The notes below the pieces were generated by a model. The model was not told the origin of the DNA and did not search any database. It saw only the letters and a program-made list of their open reading frames with translations. A stretch of DNA of 64,000 bases, taken from assembly GCF_001439815.1 (NCBI RefSeq), contig NZ_JYLM01000013.1, positions 102,976 through 166,975 of the forward strand. Direction: 5' to 3'. How positions within the stretch are numbered: position 1 is the stretch's first letter; every line of letters starts with the position of its first letter. Position numbers and translations under genes: made by a program. Below, piece after piece: positions 18,039 through 24,647 of this stretch. Origin of the DNA: Pseudomonas orientalis (lineage in GTDB: Bacteria > Pseudomonadota > Gammaproteobacteria > Pseudomonadales > Pseudomonadaceae).

Positions 18039-18205
18039 TACGCTCTGTAACGAAGGAGCTTGAGGAAACATCGCGGACCGAAACGTAGCGAGAAAGCGGG
18101 CGATAACGCGGCGTTTACTCTTGAGTAAATGATGTAATGTTGTCCACTTTCGCCGCACTCAAGTCAGGCGATGTTATCCACAACTCCAAAGGAAGGGCCC
18201 CTGTC

Positions 18206-18790
18206 GTGACTGCCATCAAACTGATCGTTGGCCTGGGAAATCCAGGCGCCGAATACGAACAGACCCGGCATAACGCGGGGGCCCTTTTTGTTGAGCGTAT
18301 CGCCCACGCCCAAGGCATCAACCTTGTGGCCGATCGCAAATATTTTGGCCTGACCGGGCGTTTCTCGCACCAGGGTCAGGATGTTCGTCTGCTGATTCCC
18401 ACCACCTACATGAACCGCAGCGGCCAGGCTGTCGCGGCGCTTGCGGGGTTCTTCCGGATCAAGCCCGAAGAAATCCTGGTGGCCCATGACGAACTGGACC
18501 TGCCACCCGGCGTTGCCAAACTCAAGTTGGGCGGCGGGCATGGCGGGCACAATGGCCTGCGCGACATCATCGCGCAGCTGGGTAATCAGAATAATTTCTA
18601 CCGTCTGCGGCTCGGCATTGGCCACCCAGGCGTTGCCAGTATGGTTTCAAATTTCGTCCTGGGTCGTGCGCCACGCGCCGAACAGGAAAAACTCGATGCC
18701 AGCATCGATTTTGCCCTCGGCGTGCTGCCGGATATCTTCGCCGGTGAATGGAACCGTGCGATGAAAAACCTGCACAGCCAGAAGGCCTGA
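18206..18790 (+). CDS. pth: Peptidyl-tRNA hydrolase
   Basis: A 194-residue enzyme that releases peptides from prematurely dissociated peptidyl-tRNA. Motifs: IVGLGNPGAEYEQTRHNAG with the catalytic His (H22), the TYMNRSGQ segment and AHDELDLPPG. I chose GTG at 18206 instead of an in-frame ATG at 18137. It gives the family's standard length and N-terminus (MTAIKLIVGLGN), and GGAAGG lies just upstream. The 167-base gap after rplY contains an exact DnaA-box 9-mer at 18174. Confidence 0.94.
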   Translation: MTAIKLIVGLGNPGAEYEQTRHNAGALFVERIAHAQGINLVADRKYFGLTGRFSHQGQDVRLLIPTTYMNRSGQAVAALAGFFRIKPEEILVAHDELDLPPGVAKLKLGGGHGGHNGLRDIIAQLGNQNNFYRLRLGIGHPGVASMVSNFVLGRAPRAEQEKLDASIDFALGVLPDIFAGEWNRAMKNLHSQKA

Positions 18791-18811
18791 CTTTTACCGA
18801 GGGGAAACACC

Positions 18812-19912
18812 ATGGGATTCAATTGCGGCATCGTCGGCCTGCCCAACGTCGGCAAATCCACCCTGTTCAACGCCCTGACCAAGTCCGGTATTGCGGCGGA
18901 AAACTTTCCCTTCTGCACCATCGAACCCAACAGCGGTATCGTGGCCATGCCTGACCCGCGCCTGGCGGCGTTGGCGGCCATCGTCAACCCCAAGCGTATC
19001 CTGCCGACCACCATGGAATTCGTCGATATCGCCGGCCTGGTCGCCGGTGCCTCGAAAGGTGAAGGCCTGGGCAACAAGTTCCTCGCCAACATCCGTGAGA
19101 CCGATGCCATCGCCCACGTAGTCCGCTGCTTTGAAGACGAGAACGTGATCCACGTCTCCAACAGCGTCGACCCCAAGCGCGACATCGAAATTATCGACCT
19201 GGAACTGATCTTCGCCGACCTCGACAGCTGCGAAAAGCAACTGCAGAAAGTCGCGCGTAACGCCAAGGGCGGTGACAAGGATGCAGTGGTCCAGAAGGGC
19301 CTGCTGGAGCAGTTGATCGCTCACTTCACCGAAGGCAAGCCTGCGCGCAGCTTGATGAAGAACATGAGCACCGACGAAAAAGCGGTGATCAAGGGCTTCC
19401 ACCTGCTGACCACCAAGCCAGTGATGTACATCGCCAACGTTGCTGAAGACGGCTTCGAAAACAATCCGCTGCTGGATGTGGTCAAAGCCATCGCCGACGA
19501 AGAAGGTGCGATCGTTGTGCCGGTATGCAACAAGATCGAAGCGGAAATCGCCGAGCTGGACGATGGCGAAGAAAAAGACATGTTCCTCGAGGCACTGGGC
19601 CTGGAAGAGCCTGGCCTGAATCGCGTGATCCGCGCCGGTTACGAAATGCTGCACCTGCAGACCTATTTCACCGCCGGTGTAGAAGAAGTGCGTGCGTGGA
19701 CCGTCAAGGTCGGCGCCACCGCACCACAGGCCGCGGGTGTGATCCACACCGATTTTGAGAAAGGCTTTATCCGTGCCGAGGTGATCGCTTACAACGACTT
19801 TATCCAGTACAAGGGTGAGGCCGGTGCCAAGGAAGCCGGTAAGTGGCGTTTGGAAGGTAAGGAATATATTGTAAAAGATGGTGATGTGATGCACTTCCGT
19901 TTCAACGTGTAA
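18812..19912 (+). CDS. ychF: Redox-regulated ribosome-binding ATPase YchF
   Basis: A 366-residue Obg-superfamily P-loop protein. G1 motif GLPNVGKS lies at residues 9-16. The NKIE motif in place of NKxD explains the preference for ATP over GTP, and a C-terminal TGS domain is present (TAPQAAGVIHTDFEKGFIRA). Binds ribosomes and is linked to oxidative-stress tolerance in E. coli. It follows pth by 21 bases, the standard arrangement, and is closed by a terminator. Confidence 0.97.
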   Translation: MGFNCGIVGLPNVGKSTLFNALTKSGIAAENFPFCTIEPNSGIVAMPDPRLAALAAIVNPKRILPTTMEFVDIAGLVAGASKGEGLGNKFLANIRETDAIAHVVRCFEDENVIHVSNSVDPKRDIEIIDLELIFADLDSCEKQLQKVARNAKGGDKDAVVQKGLLEQLIAHFTEGKPARSLMKNMSTDEKAVIKGFHLLTTKPVMYIANVAEDGFENNPLLDVVKAIADEEGAIVVPVCNKIEAEIAELDDGEEKDMFLEALGLEEPGLNRVIRAGYEMLHLQTYFTAGVEEVRAWTVKVGATAPQAAGVIHTDFEKGFIRAEVIAYNDFIQYKGEAGAKEAGKWRLEGKEYIVKDGDVMHFRFNV

Positions 19913-19941
19913 TCGTTGCCTGCGTTTATTCCCGAAAATAG

Positions 19942-19970
19942 AAAAGCCGATGCAATGCATCGGCTTTTTT
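19942..19970 (+). terminator. Rho-independent terminator after ychF
   Basis: Stem AAAAGCCGATGC (19942-19953) with GCATCGGCTTTT, three-base loop, ending in a T-run. It marks the end of the conserved core block and the left border of the secretion island. Confidence 0.92.
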
Positions 19971-20099
19971 GTGCGCGCCTGTTCGCCCATCTTTAAGATG
20001 ACACTATTAAATCTAATCCAGAGCATATTCAGAAAAATCCTATTTTATAAAATCATTTACTACTGAATAAGACTCCGCCCCTCTATAACGAAACTTGTC

Positions 20100-20129
20100 C
20101 TACGTTAATTTGGCTCTTAACTACGTTAA
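20100..20129 (+). promoter_or_regulatory. Direct repeat CTACGTTAA, candidate operator before the HrpS-like gene
   Basis: CTACGTTAA occurs at 20100-20108 and again at 20121-20129, a 21-base period equal to two helical turns. It lies in an AT-rich 250-base gap upstream of the enhancer-binding-protein gene, the top of the type III regulatory cascade. Binding by a dimeric regulator is inference. No clear -35/-10 pair was found in this gap. Confidence 0.35.
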
Positions 20130-20225
20130 ATCTTGATGACAAGCCCTATACACTCCGGTTTACTGAGTGAGCCTCTACAGCGCCTTTCAGCAATGACGCA
20201 ATAATGATAATGGAGTAATCATTGA

Positions 20226-21164
20226 ATGTCGGCCTTCGACTCTATGGAAAACGAAACGGACATTTCACTTGTTGAAGACCCTGACATTAACAATATGCTG
20301 AGCAGCACTGCCCCTCTCGACATTGACATTTTACTGCTGGGAGAAACCGGCACCGGCAAGGATACGTTGGCACAACGAATCCATCGACTGTCGGGACGAC
20401 GAGGCAACTTCGTCGCTTTGAACTGCGCCGCCATCCCCGAAAGCCTGGCGGAAAGCCAGCTGTTCGGGGTCAACAGTGGCGCCTATACCGGGGCGGTACA
20501 ATCGCGGGCAGGCTCTGTCGAAGCCGCCCATATGGGTACCCTGTACCTGGACGAGATCGACAGTATGCCGTTAAGCCTGCAGGCCAAGCTGCTGCGGGTG
20601 CTGGAGGGGCGTGGGGTGGAGCGCCTGGGCTCGACGCGATTTATTCCGGTGGACATGCGTGTTATCGCCTCCGCCCAGCACTCGCTATATGACATGGTCG
20701 ATCAAGGGGCTTTCAGGCGCGATCTGTATTTTCGTCTGAGTGTCGTCAACATCCAACTTCCTGCACTTCGCGATCAACGTGAACGCATCATCCCCTTGTT
20801 CCTGAAAATGATCCAACAAGAAGCAAAGCACTTCAAATGCATCGCGCCAGCGCCCTCAGAAGCGTTACTGCAACAACTGCTGTGCCACCCCTGGCGCGGA
20901 AATGTCCGCGAGTTAAGGTCTACGGCCAAACGCTTCGTTCTAGGCTTGCCGCCTCTTTCAGGCTCCACGAACAGCGGCAGTGATACCCAGACCGATCTGA
21001 AGGCACGCATGCAGCAAATTGAAAAATCAATGATTGAGGAGTCGTTGCGCCGGCACCGGCATTGCGTAGACAAGGTTGCGGTCGAGCTGGGGGTTGCCAA
21101 GCGCACGTTATATTACCGGATTAAACAGCTTGAGATATCGCTGAATCAAGCACTGCGTTCATGA
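20226..21164 (+). CDS. hrpS: HrpS-like sigma-54 enhancer-binding protein (T3SS activator)
   Basis: A 312-residue AAA+ activator without a receiver domain, as in HrpR/HrpS of P. syringae. Walker A GETGTGKD is at 39-46, the sigma-54 contact loop is GAYTGA (85-90), Walker B LYLDEID follows near 106-112, and a Fis-type helix-turn-helix closes the protein (SLRRHRHCVDKVAVELGVAK, KRTLYYRIKQLEI). It should open the sigma-54 promoter in front of the hrpL-type gene at 37767. Only one such gene is present, whereas P. syringae needs an HrpR-HrpS pair. HrpV and HrpG homologues that control HrpS are encoded downstream. Known as rspR/S in P. fluorescens nomenclature. Confidence 0.92.
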   Translation: MSAFDSMENETDISLVEDPDINNMLSSTAPLDIDILLLGETGTGKDTLAQRIHRLSGRRGNFVALNCAAIPESLAESQLFGVNSGAYTGAVQSRAGSVEAAHMGTLYLDEIDSMPLSLQAKLLRVLEGRGVERLGSTRFIPVDMRVIASAQHSLYDMVDQGAFRRDLYFRLSVVNIQLPALRDQRERIIPLFLKMIQQEAKHFKCIAPAPSEALLQQLLCHPWRGNVRELRSTAKRFVLGLPPLSGSTNSGSDTQTDLKARMQQIEKSMIEESLRRHRHCVDKVAVELGVAKRTLYYRIKQLEISLNQALRS

Positions 21165-21216
21165 GCGAAGCTTGCCGCCATAGAAATATTTAGAAACCTG
21201 TAATTTCATGTTCTAT

Positions 21217-21244
21217 GGAACGCCCGGCACTTACACGCCACATA
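21217..21244 (+). promoter_or_regulatory. Hrp box (HrpL-dependent promoter) of the pilin-hrpV operon
   Basis: GGAACG at 21217-21222, 15 bases, then CCACATA at 21238-21244, matching GGAACC-N15/16-CCACNNA except for one base. It lies about 95 bases before the first small gene of the rightward operon and faces it. Confidence 0.85.
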
Positions 21245-21338
21245 TTCAATGCCAAGGTCAATTTGTAAGGAAACCTGAGCAACCTTTCAACTTCACAATG
21301 GCAGTCTATTTTTAATAACCAATAGTTGGAGCAGTCCT

Positions 21339-21536
21339 ATGAACGCAATTGGAAACTACCCTTCGGCGAATCCATATTACAGCAACCAAGCCACTGGCTC
21401 CTCTGGTGCAGGCGGCGCGGGCCAGGCAGAAAACAACTTCGACCAAGGGGAAAAAATCAACGACTACACCACCAAGAAGCAACTCGAAGCCAAATTGATA
21501 TCTGGTATCAACCAGGCTGCAAAAGGTTTCCAATAA
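21339..21536 (+). CDS. Putative T3SS pilin (HrpA position)
   Basis: A 65-residue polar protein, N-terminally Gly/Ser/Asn-rich, with a C-terminal helix (TTKKQLEAKLISGINQAAKG). It is first after the Hrp box, exactly where hrpA stands in Hrp1 clusters, is small, lacks cysteine, and has an amphipathic C-terminal helix, all features of T3SS needle or pilus subunits. I do not recognise sequence identity with P. syringae HrpA. The call therefore rests on position and composition. A strong hairpin follows the gene, as would suit higher expression than the downstream genes. An alternative is a small secreted or regulatory protein. Confidence 0.5.
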   Translation: MNAIGNYPSANPYYSNQATGSSGAGGAGQAENNFDQGEKINDYTTKKQLEAKLISGINQAAKGFQ

Positions 21537-21543
21537 GAACTAC

Positions 21544-21575
21544 TTACCTCTCCGGCCTATCGGCCCGAGAGGTAA
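21544..21575 (+). terminator. Hairpin after the pilin candidate (attenuator or mRNA stabiliser)
   Basis: TTACCTCTCCGGCC (21544-21557) pairs with GGCCCGAGAGGTAA (21562-21575) with one mismatch and a four-base loop. No U-tract follows, so partial termination or 3'-end protection of the pilin mRNA is more likely than full termination. Confidence 0.6.
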
Positions 21576-21650
21576 CCACCTCGACTCAACGGGTAGTTGT
21601 GCTGATCCCATCCAGACATGATGTACAACCGTTAACTCAATGAGTATCCC

Positions 21651-22019
21651 ATGCAAATAACCTCCCGTGTGCCCTCCGAAAAAAACACAGATTTCGATTC
21701 CGACGACTCTACACGAGCCGCATCGACGTGCAATGGGGATGCCTGTTTCTTTACCTCATTGCTAGAACCTGCCTCCACGGCGAGCGCGTTCACCGGTGGA
21801 ACTTACATCTCTCCCGCAATGGCAGAGGCTGTCGCTCCGTTGAAGGATGCGAAAAAACGCATGACAACTTTATTGAGGTCCGCCAACCAAGAGCTGGACA
21901 TCGAGAAATTCAGGAAATTCCCAAGTATGTTATCCAATATTCAGTTGACGTCACAACTGTTGGTAAAGTGCCTTGCCAAGACAACTCAAGGCATTGAAAA
22001 AATATCCAACTTGCAATAG
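21651..22019 (+). CDS. hrpB: T3SS inner rod subunit HrpB (SctI)
   Basis: A 122-residue protein whose C-terminal part (FPSMLSNIQLTSQLLVKCLA, then KTTQGIEKISNLQ) fits the conserved amphipathic C-terminus of HrpB/SctI inner-rod proteins; the N-terminal half is polar and variable, as in the family. It is followed directly by hrcJ, the normal Hrp1 order hrpA-(hrpZ)-hrpB-hrcJ. No hrpZ harpin gene lies between the pilin candidate and this gene. Assembles inside the basal body below the pilus. Confidence 0.78.
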   Translation: MQITSRVPSEKNTDFDSDDSTRAASTCNGDACFFTSLLEPASTASAFTGGTYISPAMAEAVAPLKDAKKRMTTLLRSANQELDIEKFRKFPSMLSNIQLTSQLLVKCLAKTTQGIEKISNLQ

Positions 22020-22024
22020 TCACC

Positions 22025-22825
22025 ATGAAAAACTTTCTGTCTATTGCACTGCTCTTGATTGTTGCACTTATGCTGAGCGGCTGCAGCGATCGTGTTGAAC
22101 TTCATCGTCAACTCTCTGAACAAGAGGCTAACGAGGTCATCGCTGAATTGGCAGACAAGCATATTCGCGCACAAAAGGTCCCGGCTAAAGATGGCGTCAC
22201 TGTAACGATAAACACCCGCGACATCGGACGCGCGGTGCGCACGTTGGAGGCCGCCGGCCTGCCCAGAGTCGCCAGAACCACGTTGGGTGATACGTTTCGT
22301 AAAGAAGGCGTTATTTCTACCCCCTTGGAAGAGCGAGCGCGCTACATCTATGCGTTGTCGCAGGAACTTGAGGCCACGCTATCCAATATTGACGGTGTCA
22401 TTGTTGCCCGAGTACATGTGGTATTGCCGGAACGCATTGCGCCCGGTGAGCCGGTCCAACCCGCCTCTGCTTCAGTGTTCATAAAACATGATCCGCGCCT
22501 GGATCCCGATAACGTCAGCGCGCGCGTTCGGCGGATGGTCGCGAGCAGCATCCCGGGCATGGCCACAGCCATCGACAACCCACAAAAACTCACCGTGATA
22601 TTCGTCCCCGCTGCCGCTTATGAGGAGCAACAACGCCTGGTGTATTTTGGCCCTTTCCTGGTGCCCGATGAGGATCTTGGTTTATGGCGAAACAGCATGA
22701 CCATTTTACTCCTCGGTGTGATCGCCGCTATTGGCATTACGCTGTTTTTATACCGTCGACGTCAGCGCTTCGCGCCTGAACCCTCTGCAGCCAACGCATT
22801 GAGCGGCACGGCTCATGACGTTTAG
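22025..22825 (+). CDS. hrcJ: T3SS inner-membrane ring lipoprotein HrcJ (SctJ)
   Basis: A 266-residue YscJ/FliF-family protein. A signal peptide ends in LMLSGC with lipidated Cys20. Ring-building motifs follow (ELHRQLSEQEANEVIAELAD, INTRDIGRAVRTLEAAGLPR, LSQELEATLSNIDGVIVARV). A transmembrane helix (MTILLLGVIAAIGITLFLY) and a basic tail close the chain. Forms the inner-membrane ring around the export gate with HrpQ/SctD. Starts five bases after hrpB and overlaps the hrpD start. Confidence 0.95.
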   Translation: MKNFLSIALLLIVALMLSGCSDRVELHRQLSEQEANEVIAELADKHIRAQKVPAKDGVTVTINTRDIGRAVRTLEAAGLPRVARTTLGDTFRKEGVISTPLEERARYIYALSQELEATLSNIDGVIVARVHVVLPERIAPGEPVQPASASVFIKHDPRLDPDNVSARVRRMVASSIPGMATAIDNPQKLTVIFVPAAAYEEQQRLVYFGPFLVPDEDLGLWRNSMTILLLGVIAAIGITLFLYRRRQRFAPEPSAANALSGTAHDV

Positions 22826-23384
22826 CACTGACTGCTCAATGAGTGACCATTTGGCCTGGGTTCAATGGTGGGCTTTTCCCTGGAAGTATGCCCATGAAGA
22901 CTGGAAAGGCCAGAACGCTAAAATTGAGACGCTTTATCAGCGCGGACGTCGGGTGCCGGTCGACCTTATGGGTGTGGCAGCCTGTTTACCCCCGGCTCCC
23001 CAACCCACCGTGCTGCGCATGGCCCTCTCCTCAAATGAACAACTCGACCTTGCCTTGACGCTGGTTCACGACACCTTTAACCCTGAGGCGGCTGCGCATT
23101 TGAGTGACCGTCATCAACTGTGGTGCCTACGTCTTTCCAAGGCGCTGCCCCCCGCCATGCTGTCGCCCGAGGACGATCCGTTGCGACTACTTCATAGCTG
23201 GCTCGAACCCGCCATCTGGCAGCGCATCAGATTGCGCTTCTCTCGTGAACGCACGAGTGAAGTTGAAAAGAGACATCTATGCCTTGAGAACGCGAGCAGC
23301 CGATTGGATACGCTCTGGCAAGCGGTGGTCTGGCGCGTCACGTCATCGCCAGGTGAACCGACAGCTTCTGGCTTGAACAGGTAA
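22815..23384 (+). CDS. hrpD: T3SS protein HrpD (SctK-like)
   Basis: A 189-residue protein with an N-terminal WVQWWAFPWKYAHEDW segment rich in Trp. It holds the hrpD position between hrcJ and hrpE and has about the right size. In other systems the SctK protein bridges the sorting platform to the inner ring. Sequence conservation of this family is low, so identity rests chiefly on synteny. The first ATG overlaps hrcJ by 11 bases; an ATG at 22839 is an alternative start. Confidence 0.78.
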   Translation: MTFSTDCSMSDHLAWVQWWAFPWKYAHEDWKGQNAKIETLYQRGRRVPVDLMGVAACLPPAPQPTVLRMALSSNEQLDLALTLVHDTFNPEAAAHLSDRHQLWCLRLSKALPPAMLSPEDDPLRLLHSWLEPAIWQRIRLRFSRERTSEVEKRHLCLENASSRLDTLWQAVVWRVTSSPGEPTASGLNR

Positions 23385-23395
23385 GGAAATCAATC

Positions 23396-24019
23396 ATGTT
23401 ATGCCGATATACCATTGATCTATTCAAAGACGTGCCTGGGCTCCCACGCAGCGTTATTCCCAGGGAAGAACTTGCCAACTGGAAGCAGGCCGAGTTGCTT
23501 TTGAAGAACGCCAATGGACAGGCTGAGCAACTATTGAGCCTGACGGAAGAAAAATGCGAAGCGCTACGCGAAAGGGCGTCGCTGGAAATCTGGCAATTCG
23601 CGGATGCCCAACTTAAGCGATGGGAGCGTGACCGTCAGTCCATGTGCGATAAGCTCGAACAATACGCCAGTGCAATTACCAATGAGGCTATTCGTCGTCT
23701 GCTTGATGAAACGGCGGCACCGGCCAGGCTGGTCACCCTTCTTAAACAATTGCTGGCGATCCAAGTACCAGAGGTCAGCGCTACTCTGCTCTGCCACCCT
23801 CATGATATGAATGAGATAAAACAACACTTTGCCTATCAGAAAGTTACTGTTTGGAAAGTTCAGGCTGACGAAAAAATACCGCCGCAAACACTGGTCTTGA
23901 AAACAGATGAGGGAGACTTCCATATCAGCTGGAACGCTCTGCTCACCTCTTTTCTTGAGCGCGGCGAAGCCATGCATCCAAAGGACTCACACGCCGAACA
24001 ACGGCCACAAGGGGAATAA
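23396..24019 (+). CDS. hrpE: T3SS ATPase stator HrpE (SctL)
   Basis: A 207-residue protein of the YscL/FliH family, predicted largely helical with a coiled-coil centre (EELANWKQAELLLKNANGQA, ASLEIWQFADAQLKRWERDR) and a C-terminal domain. It should link the ATPase HrcN to the cytoplasmic sorting platform. Positioned between hrpD and hrpF as in P. syringae; starts 11 bases after hrpD and ends two bases before hrpF. Confidence 0.85.
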   Translation: MLCRYTIDLFKDVPGLPRSVIPREELANWKQAELLLKNANGQAEQLLSLTEEKCEALRERASLEIWQFADAQLKRWERDRQSMCDKLEQYASAITNEAIRRLLDETAAPARLVTLLKQLLAIQVPEVSATLLCHPHDMNEIKQHFAYQKVTVWKVQADEKIPPQTLVLKTDEGDFHISWNALLTSFLERGEAMHPKDSHAEQRPQGE

Positions 24020-24021
24020 GT

Positions 24022-24240
24022 ATGAGCACACCGAAGAGCCTCTCTCATCAAGCATTGAGAAATGCCGACTCCGCCTATAAAAGTTATGACTCATTCCCTA
24101 TCGAGGAAATGCAAGGCGAGCAAGATGCCGAGCTATTTTACAGCCTGACAAAGCAGATGACCGTGACCAACGCGCTCTTTACCGAGAACCTGCGGATCGA
24201 GCACCAGTCTTTGAAAACAGCTATCGAAAGCTTTCAATAG
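24022..24240 (+). CDS. hrpF: Small T3SS protein HrpF
   Basis: A 72-residue acidic helical protein (SLSHQALRNADSAYKSYDSF, FTENLRIEHQSLKTAIESFQ) in the hrpF position, of matching length. In P. syringae HrpF is a small cytoplasmic protein implicated in pilus and harpin secretion. Its stop is separated by one base from hrpG. The call depends on synteny plus size. Confidence 0.75.
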   Translation: MSTPKSLSHQALRNADSAYKSYDSFPIEEMQGEQDAELFYSLTKQMTVTNALFTENLRIEHQSLKTAIESFQ

Positions 24241-24241
24241 A

Positions 24242-24634
24242 ATGGACGCTCTTATCCGTGACTGGTTAAACCGTCACGAACAACAACTCACGTTAGTGGA
24301 AGGTGACGACGAAATCACGCTGAACCGCCAGGACGCCTTCATTTTGATTGCGGCCCAGCTGACGTCGTTACCTTCAGATAACCCGACATTGTTAAGTTGG
24401 CTGCGCCTGGGCGCCGCCAGCTTGAATTTGTTCCAGGGTGCATTGGTTCGAAAAGCCGACAGTGGCGAACTTTGGCTCATTCAAACCCTGCGCGATGGAA
24501 TGACAGAGGCGCACGTGCTCGCGTGTCTTGAAACCTTGCTCAACCAACGCGACATATGGCGTGCCACGTTCGCGCGCCTGGCCCGCCCGGCCCAGCCTCT
24601 CAGACCCACCTCGCTACGCCCACTGCCGTATTAA
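24242..24634 (+). CDS. hrpG: T3SS chaperone-like regulator HrpG
   Basis: A 130-residue protein with the fold pattern of a class I T3S chaperone: N-terminal helix IRDWLNRHEQQ, strands LTLVEGDDEITLN and GELWLIQTLRD, then a C-terminal helix. In P. syringae HrpG binds HrpV and thus frees HrpS. The gene lies between hrpF and hrcC, and hrpV and hrpS homologues are also in this island, so the same circuit is expected here. Confidence 0.78.
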   Translation: MDALIRDWLNRHEQQLTLVEGDDEITLNRQDAFILIAAQLTSLPSDNPTLLSWLRLGAASLNLFQGALVRKADSGELWLIQTLRDGMTEAHVLACLETLLNQRDIWRATFARLARPAQPLRPTSLRPLPY

Positions 24635-24647
24635 CCAGAGACTCTCT

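Noticed and set aside
24528..24647. Longer N-terminus for HrcC
   Set aside because: It would lie inside hrpG and put 40 non-conserved residues before the signal segment.
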